Positions 35,908 through 44,557 of a stretch of 64,000 bases of DNA are shown piece after piece. The first letter of the stretch is position 1. The number at the start of each line of letters is the position of its first letter. The translations under genes were made by a program, and so were the position numbers. The stretch is from NCBI RefSeq assembly GCF_049546785.1, contig NZ_JBMWAN010000003.1:310001-374000 (forward strand). Direction: 5' to 3'. Source of the stretch: Nitrospira_D sp035465795 (lineage in GTDB: Bacteria > Nitrospirota > Nitrospiria > Nitrospirales > Nitrospiraceae). The notes below the pieces were generated by a model. The model ran no database searches. It worked only from the letters and a program-made list of their open reading frames with translations, and was not told the DNA's origin.

Positions 35908-36615
35908 ATGACACCGGCTTTACCAGCCGACTCCTCTCCCCATCCCTTCGAGTACCGCTTCAACAATCCCGCGCTGCTTGAGGAAGCGCTCACGCACAAG
36001 TCGTCTGTGAATGAGCGGAAGGGGGCCGCGCGTCCGCATAACGAGCGGCTGGAGTTTCTCGGCGATGCCGTGTTGTCGCTCATTATCAGCGACCATCTTG
36101 CCCGGTTGTACCCCCAGTTGAGCGAAGGTGCGCTTTCGAAGCTGAAGGCGACGCTCGTGAGTGAGTCCTCACTGGCTCAGGCCGCGCGCCGGTTGAAACT
36201 CGGCTCATTGCTGCGACTCGGACGGGGGGAGGAACGGTCGCAGGGGAGGGAAAAGAATTCGTTGCTGGCCGACGCGTTGGAGGCGGTGATTGCCGCCGTC
36301 TACTTGGACGGCGGGCTTGAGGCGAGCCGGGTCTTTACGGAGGGCGTGCTTGCATATGAACTCGCCCAGGCAGACGCACAGCAGGGGGCACCGGGCGGAG
36401 AGGATTACAAAACACGGCTTCAGGAATGGTGTCAGCAGCGATATGACGAGTTGCCCCGGTATGACACCGTTCGAGAGTTCGGGCCGGATCACCAGAAGTT
36501 GTTTGAGGTCGAAGTGCGGGTCAAGGGAGATCTTATGGGGAGCGGTCGGGGGTTCAGCAAGAAAGAGGCGGAGCAGATGGCCGCGCAGCAGGCACTGGAG
36601 CGGCTGGCGTCTTGA
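35908..36615 (+). CDS. rnc: Ribonuclease III
   Basis: Double-strand-specific endoribonuclease for rRNA and mRNA processing. The catalytic signature NERLEFLGDAVLSLIISDHL is near residue 48, the second acidic cluster is in LLADALEAVIAAVYLDGG, and a dsRNA-binding domain follows from residue 160 (DYKTRLQEWCQQR, GSGRGFSKKEAEQMAAQ). Last gene of the fab block. Confidence 0.96.
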   Translation: MTPALPADSSPHPFEYRFNNPALLEEALTHKSSVNERKGAARPHNERLEFLGDAVLSLIISDHLARLYPQLSEGALSKLKATLVSESSLAQAARRLKLGSLLRLGRGEERSQGREKNSLLADALEAVIAAVYLDGGLEASRVFTEGVLAYELAQADAQQGAPGGEDYKTRLQEWCQQRYDELPRYDTVREFGPDHQKLFEVEVRVKGDLMGSGRGFSKKEAEQMAAQQALERLAS

Positions 36616-36672
36616 AGCCTGCCCGGTTGATCGCAATAGTCGGCACGTAATCCGGATAGGGAAGGAGGAGGG

Positions 36673-37299
36673 ATGATGCAGAGACGATTAAGCGGGTTGT
36701 TAGGCTGTCTCGTATTGGCCTGGGGGATTCCGTTCTTTGTGATGAGTGGCATCGTGGCGGCTGCAGACAAGGCGCCTGCTCCGAAGGTAGAGGCACCCAA
36801 GGGGCCTCGTGCCATTATCAAGACCAAGTTCGGGGACATCGAGATCAAGTTCTACCCGGACGTGGCCCCCAAGCATGTGGAGAACTTCATCAAGCTTGCG
36901 AAAGAGGGGCTCTATAACGGGACGATTTTTCACCGGGTGATTCCCGGGTTCATGATTCAGGGCGGAGATCCCAATACCAAGGATTCGTTGAAGAAGGAAT
37001 TGTACGGTCAGGGTGGACCGAAAGATGAAAAAGGGAACCCGATCCATGTGCAGGCGGAGTTCAGCGATACCCCGCACAAGCGAGGCATTGTCTCGATGGC
37101 CAGGGCCGCCGATCCTGACTCGGCAGGCTCGCAGTTCTTCATTGTGGTGGAGGACTCGCGGTTTCTGGATCGCAAATATACGGCATTCGGCGAAGTCACG
37201 AGAGGCATCGGTGTGGCTGACAAGATTGTGAATGTGCCGCGGGATGAGCGGGACAATCCGAAAGAACGCATCGAGATGACCGTGACCATCGTGGAGTAG
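36673..37299 (+). CDS. Secreted cyclophilin-type peptidyl-prolyl isomerase
   Basis: A signal peptide or membrane anchor covers about residues 7-34 (hydrophobic run ending GIVAAADK), so the enzyme probably acts in the periplasm on protein folding. The cyclophilin domain (residues 50-205) has FHRVIPGFMIQGGDP, AEFSDTPHKRGIVSMARA, SAGSQFFIV and YTAFGEV. The start may be either of two adjacent ATG codons after GGAGGAGGG. A strong hairpin follows the gene. Confidence 0.93.
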   Translation: MMQRRLSGLLGCLVLAWGIPFFVMSGIVAAADKAPAPKVEAPKGPRAIIKTKFGDIEIKFYPDVAPKHVENFIKLAKEGLYNGTIFHRVIPGFMIQGGDPNTKDSLKKELYGQGGPKDEKGNPIHVQAEFSDTPHKRGIVSMARAADPDSAGSQFFIVVEDSRFLDRKYTAFGEVTRGIGVADKIVNVPRDERDNPKERIEMTVTIVE

Positions 37300-37339
37300 C
37301 GGTTTCGTTATCACGCCTTCCTGCCCCGCATTTCCTTTC

Positions 37340-37367
37340 CGCTCCTCCCATTGTGATGGGAGGAGCG
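37340..37367 (+). terminator. Terminator-like hairpin after the cyclophilin gene
   Basis: Perfect 12-base stem CGCTCCTCCCAT / ATGGGAGGAGCG with loop TGTG, 40 bases after the stop, followed by a mildly T-rich stretch. Confidence 0.65.
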
Positions 37368-37563
37368 TCTGTTCTATCAATCCGTTCCCTTCCATGTGAT
37401 TGAGGATTCCGTGATTCCGGCGATGCTGATGCGGCGCGAGTGCCCAAGACTCGGCGCTGGGGCAGAGGCCTATCGGCTAAATCCTACTTTGGAGGGGGAG
37501 CTTTTCCAGGGATGTTCTTGAGCGGGTGCCTCACAGTATTCTGAACTCATCCCGGTACGGCCA

Positions 37564-38015
37564 GTGATGGAAGGAGTAGGTCACCTGCCTGAAGGAACGA
37601 CGCGCCGTATGTACCGTCGCGTGCAGACAGACTGCGAGGGCTGTATTTTGACCGCTCAGAGGGTAAGCCGGTGCTGTGTTCAAGACCTGTCGCTTAACGG
37701 GTTTCGTGTTCAGGTAGATATGGCTCTTGTCCCAGGCTCTTTTGTGATGGTGCGGATTTGGATTCTCTGCGGACTCAGCCGATTGATATCGATCAGGCGG
37801 TGATCCGCTGGGCAAGCAAGCATGAGGAGATCGGACTACAGGTCGTGGCGCTTTCCAACGGAGCGGACTTCCAACTGGCGCGGTTCGTGGAGCGGTTATT
37901 GGCGCAAGGGCCTGTGTCCGGAGGCATCCCGCACGCGAGCGGGGATCTCTGGTTCAATGGTGGTGCTGGCATTCCGGTCCATGCACATGCTGCTCGGGGG
38001 CAGGCGGAGGCATGA
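37564..38015 (+). pseudogene. PilZ-domain protein broken by a frameshift
   Basis: PilZ proteins bind cyclic-di-GMP. The first half (frame of 37564) has the RRxxxR-type motif in MYRRVQTDCEG and the second motif DLSLNGFRV, then PGSFVMVRIW. The continuation is in the next frame from about 37758: DIDQAVIRWASKHEE, then GLQVVALSNGADF and a C-terminal helix LARFVERLL. Joining the two halves gives one normal PilZ domain. The shift corresponds to one missing base near 37750-37760. It could be a real pseudogene, a sequencing error or recoding. The 3' end overlaps the convergent gene at 37954. Confidence 0.75.
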
Positions 38016-38652
38016 ACGATTGGCCGGGCAGCACGATGTGCCCCGGTTCGTGTTTCTTCTTCAAATGGTCCGCGAGTTGAGGATGGTAGGTGGTCACATA
38101 GCCGATCAGTCCGTTGAGGAAACGCCGGGACTGGAAATCCTTCCCTGAAAAATCCGAGACAAACTTAATGGCGCGATCGAGGATCTCCGGTGCATTGGAT
38201 GAATCCGCGATCTGTTTCGGGTTTTGCTTCTTGAAGGTCTCGTATTCCTTGACCAAGTGCTCAGCGAAGACCGGCATAGGTGCCGACGGCACGTGCAGGG
38301 GGCTGAGTGTGCGGCGAAGCCCCTGTATGGCAGCAACCACTTCGGCGTCTTGTCCGTCTCGCCGTCCCTGGAAGAAACTGAAGCTAATTACTTCAACCAG
38401 GTTGAAGAGCGCCACGGCTTGCTCTCCACCGAATTCACTCAGCTCCCGGTAGAAATCCCGCCGCACCGGCATGAACTGCTCACCCAGGCGCTTCTGTTGA
38501 TAGTCGCTGCCGCTGTCGAGGTAGGCGCAGTCGGTGGGGCAGTTGACGCGCACGAGACGATGTTCGCCGCAGCAGGAGTTACAGATGAGCCCGCCCAGGG
38601 CCGGGCAGGGGCGCTTGCCTTTGCGTTGCTTGCAATAGAGACACTGGCTCAT
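37954..38652 (-). CDS. Cys-rich zinc-binding-like hypothetical protein with His-rich tail
   Basis: Unrecognised protein of 232 residues. The N-terminus has a cysteine cluster (CLYCKQRKGKRPCPALGG, then ICNSCCGEHR and a further Cys in NCPTDCAYLD), suggesting one or two zinc sites. The middle is helical without membrane segments. The C-terminus is Pro/His-rich and ends in QHHH, another possible metal-binding element. The start overlaps the stop of the upstream beta-propeller gene by ATGA, so the two form an operon. Confidence 0.75.
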   Translation of the reverse strand: MSQCLYCKQRKGKRPCPALGGLICNSCCGEHRLVRVNCPTDCAYLDSGSDYQQKRLGEQFMPVRRDFYRELSEFGGEQAVALFNLVEVISFSFFQGRRDGQDAEVVAAIQGLRRTLSPLHVPSAPMPVFAEHLVKEYETFKKQNPKQIADSSNAPEILDRAIKFVSDFSGKDFQSRRFLNGLIGYVTTYHPQLADHLKKKHEPGHIVLPGQSFMPPPAPEQHVHGPECQHHH

Positions 38653-39698
38653 TTCTTGGGCGATCCTTCCGCTGCAGCCTTGGGAGGCCCCGCCGCGCCG
38701 AATCCATAGTCAGCGAGAGTCCGCCGGGTATCACGGCTCTTGCCCTCCGAGGGCGCTTCTAAGCCGTTGATTTCGGCCGTATGGGCATAGTGATAGGGGA
38801 CGAGAATGAGGTTGTTGGCGCGGTCGATGCTGATGTCCGCGGGGGCCGGGAGATATTCCGCAATGACTTGAAAGTGATTGTCACGGGTCATCCGCCAGAT
38901 TTTTCCTTTGGTGAAATCAGACACATACATGTTGCCCCACCGATCGAAGTCCACGCCGCTCAGATTTTGGAAACGGCTGGTAAAGAAGCCGTTCGAGACG
39001 AGTTCGGTCAACTGCCCTTCCGGCGTGATCTCCAGAATCCTGCCCTTCTCCCAACTGACGGCAATGATGTGACCGGTCCGCGGATGGACTGCGATTCCTG
39101 CCGGGCCAGCCAGGCGTTCGTCGTGTACCAGCAGGCTCACACGATGGTCAGCGGAGGAATCGATACGGTAAATCGCATTATTCGATTGATCGGAGGCGTA
39201 CAGCATGCCGTTCGGTCCGGCCGTGACATCGGTGAGCGAGACGGGTGCTTTTGTCCCCTGAGGCGGGAAGGAGACCGTGACCAGGGATTTTCCCGTTGCC
39301 TTATCGAATCCCTTCAGTTGATCGAGATCGGCGACATAGAGCGTGTTCGCCAGCAAAGCCATGCCTTTGGGGGCATGCAGCATCATGTCGGAAATCCCGC
39401 CTTGAATGAACTTGAGGTTCAGCACTTTGCCTTCGGCGTCGACTTTCGTAATAAATCCGTTGTTGTCGCGGGCATCTGGATCCCCATTGATATTGGAGAT
39501 GAAGAACTCTTTGCCCTGCGGATCGCTGACAAAGCTATTGGGCGATTCCAGCCCGGTAATCTGGGCGGCATCCGAGGTGGCCGGCCACACGAACAAGCTG
39601 CTTGCGATCACAATGGCCGCAAGGACGCTGTTCAATCGACTGTAAGCAGTTGGAAGGCTGTTCAAGATTGGATCATCAAGCAAGAAGATTACCGGCAT
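38649..39698 (-). CDS. Secreted NHL/SMP-30-like beta-propeller protein
   Basis: 349 residues with a hydrophobic segment at about residues 23-45 (LAAIVIASSLFVWPATSDA), a probable signal peptide. The rest is a repeated six-bladed propeller pattern such as GMLYASDQSNNAIYRID, GIAVHPRTGHIIAVSW, GVDFDRWGNMYVSDFTKG and ISIDRANNLILVPY, as in SMP-30/gluconolactonase and NHL proteins. The ligand or substrate cannot be told. The tail is Ala/Pro/Lys-rich. First gene of a two-gene minus-strand operon. Confidence 0.82.
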   Translation of the reverse strand: MPVIFLLDDPILNSLPTAYSRLNSVLAAIVIASSLFVWPATSDAAQITGLESPNSFVSDPQGKEFFISNINGDPDARDNNGFITKVDAEGKVLNLKFIQGGISDMMLHAPKGMALLANTLYVADLDQLKGFDKATGKSLVTVSFPPQGTKAPVSLTDVTAGPNGMLYASDQSNNAIYRIDSSADHRVSLLVHDERLAGPAGIAVHPRTGHIIAVSWEKGRILEITPEGQLTELVSNGFFTSRFQNLSGVDFDRWGNMYVSDFTKGKIWRMTRDNHFQVIAEYLPAPADISIDRANNLILVPYHYAHTAEINGLEAPSEGKSRDTRRTLADYGFGAAGPPKAAAEGSPKK

Positions 39699-39848
39699 CG
39701 TAGCGAACGGTGGAAGAGCCTGTCAAGGAAGGCGGAATGCAGCGAAAGGTCTGCGGTACGGGGTGCGAGACGAGGGGTGGGAAATGATCACAGGATCTCA
39801 ATTCTTTTGCCTCTCGCCTGGTTCCTCGGTGCATGGAGAAGCAGAGCG

Positions 39849-39878
39849 TTGACTTGCATAAAAATGCCCTGCTAAGGT
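39849..39878 (+). promoter_or_regulatory. Probable promoter for folD
   Basis: TTGACT at 39849-39854 and TAAGGT at 39873-39878, spacer 18 bases, 45 bases before the folD GTG. It resembles the pgsA promoter (TTGACA, 18, TAAGAT). Confidence 0.5.
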
Positions 39879-39923
39879 GCCATCGGTTTTCTAGCCAACC
39901 GCTTGAATTCAGGGAGGGAAATT

Positions 39924-40784
39924 GTGGGAGCACGACTCATTGACGGGAAGGCATTGGCACAGCAAGTTCGCGACCGGCTGGCGATTGAATCTGCGGCGGT
40001 CTTGGCAAAGACCGGGACCAAGCCGGGTCTCGCCACGATTCTCGTGGGTGACGATCCTGCGTCACATCAGTATGTGAAGAGTAAGCAGAAAGCCTGCGAG
40101 GCGGCAGGTATCTATATCGACGATTACAAATTGCCGGCCAATACCACGCAAGCGGATCTGTTGGCACTGATTGAAAAAAAGAACGTCGACCCAAAGGTTC
40201 ACGGGATCTTAGTTCAGCTGCCCCTTCCCAAGCACATCGACAGCCGCGTCGTGCTTGAAGCGGTGTCACCGGACAAGGATGCCGACGGGTTTCATCCTTA
40301 CAACTTCGGCCGGTTGGTCGAAGGCAATCCGGTGTTCGAGGCCTGTACCCCCAAGGGAGTGATCAAGATGATCGAGTCCACCGGTGTCGGCATTGAAGGC
40401 AAGCGTGCGGTGGTCTTGGGCCGCAGCAACATTGTGGGGAAGCCGTTGGCGCTGATGCTCTTGCAGCGCAACGCGACCGTGACGATCTGTCATTCCAAGA
40501 CCAAAGATCTGGCGGCAGTCTGTCGGGAGGCGGAGTTGCTGCTCGTCGCGATCGGGAAGGCCAAGTTCGTGACGGCTGACATGGTGCGAGAAGGCGCGGT
40601 CGTCATCGACGTAGGAACCAATCGGTGGACGGATGGGAAGCTTTGCGGCGATGTCGATTTCGAACCGGTGAGCCAGAAGGCCGGCTGGATCAGCCCAGTC
40701 CCAGGTGGCGTCGGCCCCATGACGATTGCGATGTTGCTGGAGAATACGGTGGAGTCTGCCAAGAGAATGGCGGGGATGAAGTGA
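39924..40784 (+). CDS. folD: Methylenetetrahydrofolate dehydrogenase/cyclohydrolase FolD
   Basis: Bifunctional enzyme interconverting methylene-, methenyl- and 10-formyl-tetrahydrofolate. YVKSKQKACEAAGI holds the catalytic lysine, GILVQLPLPKHID and the NADP-binding VVLGRSNIVGKPLALML follow, with VPGGVGPMTIAMLL near the end. The GTG at 39924 has GGAGGG six bases upstream; a TTG at 39903 is less likely. The 286 residues are typical. metF lies downstream, forming a C1-folate block. Confidence 0.95.
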   Translation: MGARLIDGKALAQQVRDRLAIESAAVLAKTGTKPGLATILVGDDPASHQYVKSKQKACEAAGIYIDDYKLPANTTQADLLALIEKKNVDPKVHGILVQLPLPKHIDSRVVLEAVSPDKDADGFHPYNFGRLVEGNPVFEACTPKGVIKMIESTGVGIEGKRAVVLGRSNIVGKPLALMLLQRNATVTICHSKTKDLAAVCREAELLLVAIGKAKFVTADMVREGAVVIDVGTNRWTDGKLCGDVDFEPVSQKAGWISPVPGGVGPMTIAMLLENTVESAKRMAGMK

Positions 40785-40792
40785 GGGAGCGC

Positions 40793-40899
40793 GGTGCGTG
40801 GCAGATTCTTTGCTCGCGCCCCGCGCGCACGGGAATGGGTTGTAGATGCGATCTAGGGCGGTGCTCGGTGCATGCGCGCAGGAGAACCTGCCACGCACC
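40793..40899 (+). other. Long imperfect hairpin in the folD-metF spacer
   Basis: Outer arms GGTGCGTGGCAG (40793-40804) and CTGCCACGCACC (40888-40899) pair perfectly. After an A-C mismatch TTCT pairs with AGAA, and an inner GCGCGCA (40823-40829) pairs with TGCGCGC (40873-40879). The element fills most of the 168-base spacer. It could be a structured RNA, an attenuator or a mobile palindromic repeat. It does not match a SAM or other riboswitch consensus that I know. Confidence 0.5.
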
Positions 40900-40952
40900 A
40901 CATAGGGAGATGAGAAAAGAGAACAGGGCGGAGCGTTGGAGAGGATGGTTGA

Positions 40953-41840
40953 ATGAGTAAGGAGCCACGACGGCTGAAAGAGGTGCTCGATCAGGGGCAA
41001 TTTGCCGTCACGATCGAGTACAACCCGCCGAAGGGGACCAACATCTCCGGTGTGCTGGAGAATGCCAAGCAGCTGATTGGGCGCGTCCATGGCGTGAACG
41101 TGACGGACAACACGGCTGCCGTGGTTCGTGCCGGGTCTCTTCCCGTCTGCCGATTGCTGTATGAAATGGGCCACGATCCTGTCATGCAGCTGACCTGTCG
41201 CGACCGGAACCGGATCGCCATGCAGTCGGATCTCATGGGCGCGCACATGTTGGGTATCCGCAACATCCTCTGCCTGACCGGTGACTATCCGACCGTGGGA
41301 GATCATAAAGATGCGAAGCCTGTCTACGATCTTGATTCAGTGCAGGTCATGCAACTGGTGCAGGGGCTGAATAACGGCCGGGATATGGCGGGCAACAAGC
41401 TGGATGGATCGACCGCCTTCACGATCGGGGCGGCGGTGACGCCGGAGGCCGATCCGCTGGGTCCGATGCTGGCCAAGTTCGAAGTTAAAGTCAAAGCCGG
41501 GGCCCGGTTCTTTCAAACCCAGGCGATCTACAATCCGGATCAGTTTGCGGGCTTTATGAAAGCAGTGCGCCAGTACAATGTGAAAGTGCTGGCCGGCATT
41601 CTTGTGTTGCGGAATCACAAGATGGCCGAATTCATGAACGCCAATATTCCTGGTGTGTCGGTGCCGCAGGACATGATTGATGAACTGAAGGCTGCCGGAA
41701 CGAAATCCGAGGATGTCGGGGTGGAGATCGCGGTACGGACGATCAATGCGGTGCGGCCGCATTGCGACGGCGTCCATATTATGGCGATCAAGGCCACACA
41801 TCGACTGGCGGACATCATTACCAAGGCCCATCTCGGCTGA
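40953..41840 (+). CDS. metF: Methylenetetrahydrofolate reductase (MetF family)
   Basis: Reduces methylene-THF to methyl-THF for methionine synthesis or C1 carbon flow. The 295 residues form one TIM-barrel domain: FAVTIEYNPPKGTN at the N-terminus, VMQLTCRDRNRIAMQSDL, ILCLTGDYPTVGDH (FAD-binding region) and FFQTQAIYNPDQF. It is more like the short, MetV-partnered enzymes of anaerobes than the E. coli type. A separate MetV-like C-terminal domain gene is at 44579. Its stop overlaps panB by ATGA. Confidence 0.88.
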   Translation: MSKEPRRLKEVLDQGQFAVTIEYNPPKGTNISGVLENAKQLIGRVHGVNVTDNTAAVVRAGSLPVCRLLYEMGHDPVMQLTCRDRNRIAMQSDLMGAHMLGIRNILCLTGDYPTVGDHKDAKPVYDLDSVQVMQLVQGLNNGRDMAGNKLDGSTAFTIGAAVTPEADPLGPMLAKFEVKVKAGARFFQTQAIYNPDQFAGFMKAVRQYNVKVLAGILVLRNHKMAEFMNANIPGVSVPQDMIDELKAAGTKSEDVGVEIAVRTINAVRPHCDGVHIMAIKATHRLADIITKAHLG

Positions 41841-42628
41841 TGACCATTCCTGAATTCCAACAGCACAAGCGTCAGAGGAAAAAGCTGGTCGTCGTGACGG
41901 CCTACGATGCGCTCTTTACCCGCATCCTTGAGCAGGCCGGGATCAATGCCATCCTGGTGGGTGATTCACTCGGTGTTGTTGTGCAAGGCCGGGCCAACAC
42001 CTTGTCCGTTACAATGGACGACATGCTCTACCACACAAAGCTGGTGGCCGGTGCAGCCAAGCAGGCGTTGGTGATCGGAGACATGCCTTTCATGTCCTAT
42101 CAAGCGAGCCAGGAAGAGGCGGTACGGAACGCCGGACGCTTGATTCAGGCCGGCGCCCATGCGGTAAAGCTTGAAGGGGGGCGGCCAATGGCCGACCGGG
42201 TAGCGGCGATCACGGCGATCGGCATCCCTGTCATGGGCCATCTCGGGATGACGCCGCAGTCAGTGAATCAATATGGCGGCTACAAAGTGCAGGGCAAAGC
42301 CAAGGATCGCGCGAAGGCGCTCTTAGAGGATGCTAAAGCGCTTGAGGCGGCTGGCGCGTTTGCTGTCGTGCTGGAAGCCATTCCCGCATCGCTGGCCAAG
42401 ACCATCACGGGAGCGCTATCGATTCCGACCATCGGGATCGGGGCCGGACCCCATTGTGATGGGCAAGTGCTGGTCGTCTACGATTTACTCGGGATGTTCG
42501 ACGACTTTGTGCCGAAATTCGTCAAACCCTACGCGCACCTGAAGGCTGACGCACTTCAGGCGCTTCAACGCTATAAAGCAGAAGTTGAACAGGGTACGTT
42601 TCCATCCGATTCCGAATCCTACCACTGA
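41840..42628 (+). CDS. panB: 3-methyl-2-oxobutanoate hydroxymethyltransferase
   Basis: First step of pantothenate synthesis, using methylene-THF, which links it to the folD-metF block. The 262 residues start MTIPEFQQHKRQRKKLVVVT and contain ILVGDSLGVVVQGRANTL, DMPFMSYQ, GHLGMTPQSVNQYGGYKVQG and IPTIGIGAGPHCDGQVLV. The ATG at 41840 overlaps the metF stop, so translation is coupled. Confidence 0.95.
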   Translation: MTIPEFQQHKRQRKKLVVVTAYDALFTRILEQAGINAILVGDSLGVVVQGRANTLSVTMDDMLYHTKLVAGAAKQALVIGDMPFMSYQASQEEAVRNAGRLIQAGAHAVKLEGGRPMADRVAAITAIGIPVMGHLGMTPQSVNQYGGYKVQGKAKDRAKALLEDAKALEAAGAFAVVLEAIPASLAKTITGALSIPTIGIGAGPHCDGQVLVVYDLLGMFDDFVPKFVKPYAHLKADALQALQRYKAEVEQGTFPSDSESYH

Positions 42629-42674
42629 CAAGTTGGTCGATTCCGACATGAGCAGAAGCAATGGCCTGGCTGGC

Positions 42675-42707
42675 CTGCGCCCCCTCGGGGCTCTGCGTGT
42701 GGCGCAG
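42675..42707. terminator. Possible bidirectional hairpin between panB and the DUF309 gene
   Basis: CTGCGCC (42675-42681) and GGCGCAG (42701-42707) form an inverted repeat between convergent genes. No clear T tract on either side. Confidence 0.35.
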
Positions 42708-42725
42708 AAGGGGAGTTGGTTGAGC

Positions 42726-43241
42726 TCAATTCCGCTCATTGAGTCGAATAAGCGGCGCATAGAGCGTTGACCCAGCCACGCACTTCTGCAGATCTTCAGT
42801 CAGGCCGGCGACATCCACTCCCATATAGGATTCCGGTACTCTCTGAAGGCGAATCATGCCACGGTGCAGCAGATTGTGCGCCGCCTGAGGATTCTCCATG
42901 GACAGTTTCAGATTGGCTGCGGCGAGTTGAATGATGGCTTGGAAGAAGTTTCCCTGCTCGCTGTGGTGTCCGGCTGCATTCCAGAGTCCTTCGAAGACTT
43001 CATGGCATTCCCACCAGTACGCGTAGTTATAGAGGTCGATTCCGTGCAGGTAGTCGGCGGATTGTCTCCACTGGTCAGGAGGGAGCCGCATCGGCTTGTG
43101 CTCTTCTTGGCTGTAGAAATGGTCGCGAGGGATGTATCGCGGGTGTCGGTTTTTCCCTGGCACAAACCGGCAAGAGGGGAAGGGGCGATCAGAGTAGCGG
43201 GGCCACAAGGGAACGGCCGGGTACGGGTCAGTCACGGTCAA
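42726..43241 (-). CDS. DUF309 domain protein
   Basis: 171 residues. The N-terminal part SCRFVPGKNRHPRYIPRDH and the core YAYWWECHEVFEGLWNAAG are the recognisable DUF309 patterns; the latter holds conserved His and Glu residues. A helical all-alpha protein of unknown function. The start overlaps the end of apaH by 14 bases, so it is probably co-transcribed with apaH and read last. Confidence 0.82.
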   Translation of the reverse strand: MTVTDPYPAVPLWPRYSDRPFPSCRFVPGKNRHPRYIPRDHFYSQEEHKPMRLPPDQWRQSADYLHGIDLYNYAYWWECHEVFEGLWNAAGHHSEQGNFFQAIIQLAAANLKLSMENPQAAHNLLHRGMIRLQRVPESYMGVDVAGLTEDLQKCVAGSTLYAPLIRLNERN

Positions 43242-44043
43242 GCCGATCCGCGCACTCGACTTGATGGACTGTACGATCCTCCAGGCGAATCGCCGTCAAC
43301 TGCCGGCCCCAGGCGCAGCCGCTATCGAGTCCGAGTAGATTCTGCTCAATGTGCAGGCCGAGCGCAGCCCAATGGCCGAAGAGGACGGTATGGTCGGCGT
43401 TGCGCCGGTTGGGGATGCGAAACCAGGGGAGGTGTCCCTGGGGAGCATTCTCAGGGTGGCCGGAAAATCCAGACAGGGCTCCTGCGGAGGTGCAGGTGCG
43501 GAGACGGGTAAGGGCACGGGTAATGGCGACGAGACGCTCATCTCCTCCCAGCTTCGGATCCCAGTGAGCCGCAGTGCCGTGATATAGCGCCTGGAGGAAC
43601 GTCCGAAAGGCAGGTCCTGCGAGGACGACTTCGACCTCACGAGCCAGCTGCGCCGCCTCATCGATCGACCATTGAGGCAGGAGTCCCGCATGCACCATAA
43701 AGTAGGAGCCTTCACGATAGTGCAGCGGTTGCTTGCGTAGCCATTCTATCAACTCGCTTCGATCATCCGCTTCCAGCACATCGTGGATCGTGTCTTTCTG
43801 TCGCGGGGAAACGATGCCTTCCGCCACGGCGAGTAAGAACAGATCATGATTGCCGAGGACCACTTGAGCGGAAGGGCCCAGCTGTTTCAGGTAGCGAAGG
43901 ACGCGCAGCGAGCCGGGACCTCGGTTGACCAGGTCCCCCGCGCACCAGAGACGGTCGGTGGTGGGATCGAACCGGATCTGCTCCAGCAATTGTTCGAGAG
44001 AATGGGCGCACCCCTGAATGTCGCCGATTGCGTAGGTCGTCAT
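43228..44043 (-). CDS. apaH: Diadenosine tetraphosphatase ApaH
   Basis: Symmetrical Ap4A hydrolase of the metallophosphatase family, also able to decap NpnN-RNA in E. coli. Metal-binding motifs in order: YAIGDIQGC, CAGDLVNRGPGSL, VLGNHDLFLL, and later histidines in MVHAGLLPQW and LFGHWAALG. The 271 residues are typical. The start MTTYAIGDIQG at 44043 is preferred over a codon six residues upstream. Confidence 0.92.
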   Translation of the reverse strand: MTTYAIGDIQGCAHSLEQLLEQIRFDPTTDRLWCAGDLVNRGPGSLRVLRYLKQLGPSAQVVLGNHDLFLLAVAEGIVSPRQKDTIHDVLEADDRSELIEWLRKQPLHYREGSYFMVHAGLLPQWSIDEAAQLAREVEVVLAGPAFRTFLQALYHGTAAHWDPKLGGDERLVAITRALTRLRTCTSAGALSGFSGHPENAPQGHLPWFRIPNRRNADHTVLFGHWAALGLHIEQNLLGLDSGCAWGRQLTAIRLEDRTVHQVECADRLDRD

Positions 44044-44134
44044 CGTCCTGTGGAGTACCAATGAATGGGTGAGGGTATCGCGGGCCTCCGCTAATTACAA
44101 GCGGAGGAGAGGACGGCGGAATGTCGCACGAAAG

Positions 44135-44557
44135 TTAGGGCTGAGGGTATCGGGCTTCGATCACGCTACGCAGTCCGCCCCGTGCGGCAAAGGTGCCGGT
44201 GACCTTGGCCCAGACCGGACGGCAGGATGTGACGATGTCGTGCAGAATACGATTCACAGCATTCTCATAGAAGATGCCAAGATTACGATAGGCGTGGATG
44301 TACATCTTGAGCGATTTCAGTTCAAGGCAGGCCTTATCGGGCTTGTAGTGGACGGTGATAGTGCCAAAGTCAGGCAGATTGGTTTTTGGGCAGATGGCCG
44401 TGTATTCGGGAATCTCGATCGTAATTTCATAGCCCTTGTACTGATTTGGAAATGTCTCGATCTCAGGCAGGGGAGCGGTGATGCCGCTCTTGGCATGTCG
44501 TTCGTTGTATCCGAGCCTGGTGGTGTCCGGTTTCCTTCTTGTCGTTTCACGTTTCAC
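44135..44557 (-). CDS. queF: 7-cyano-7-deazaguanine (preQ0) reductase QueF
   Basis: NADPH-dependent nitrile reductase of queuosine synthesis, single-domain (140 residues). The catalytic cysteine is in YTAICPKTNLPDFGTI; the NADPH motif is ELKSLKMYIHAYRN, and ARGGLRSVIE is near the end. The GTG start lies inside a heptamer tandem repeat and no other start codon is available before the conserved core. No other queuosine gene is in the window. Confidence 0.93.
   Translation of the reverse strand: MKRETTRRKPDTTRLGYNERHAKSGITAPLPEIETFPNQYKGYEITIEIPEYTAICPKTNLPDFGTITVHYKPDKACLELKSLKMYIHAYRNLGIFYENAVNRILHDIVTSCRPVWAKVTGTFAARGGLRSVIEARYPQP

Noticed and set aside
40785..40952. A SAM or folate riboswitch in the folD-metF spacer.
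   Set aside because: Conserved core sequences of the known classes were not found; kept only as an unknown structured element.
43160..43185. A sigma-54-like TGGCAC sequence inside the DUF309 gene.
   Set aside because: The spacing between GG and GC is wrong by one base and it lies within a coding region on the opposite strand.
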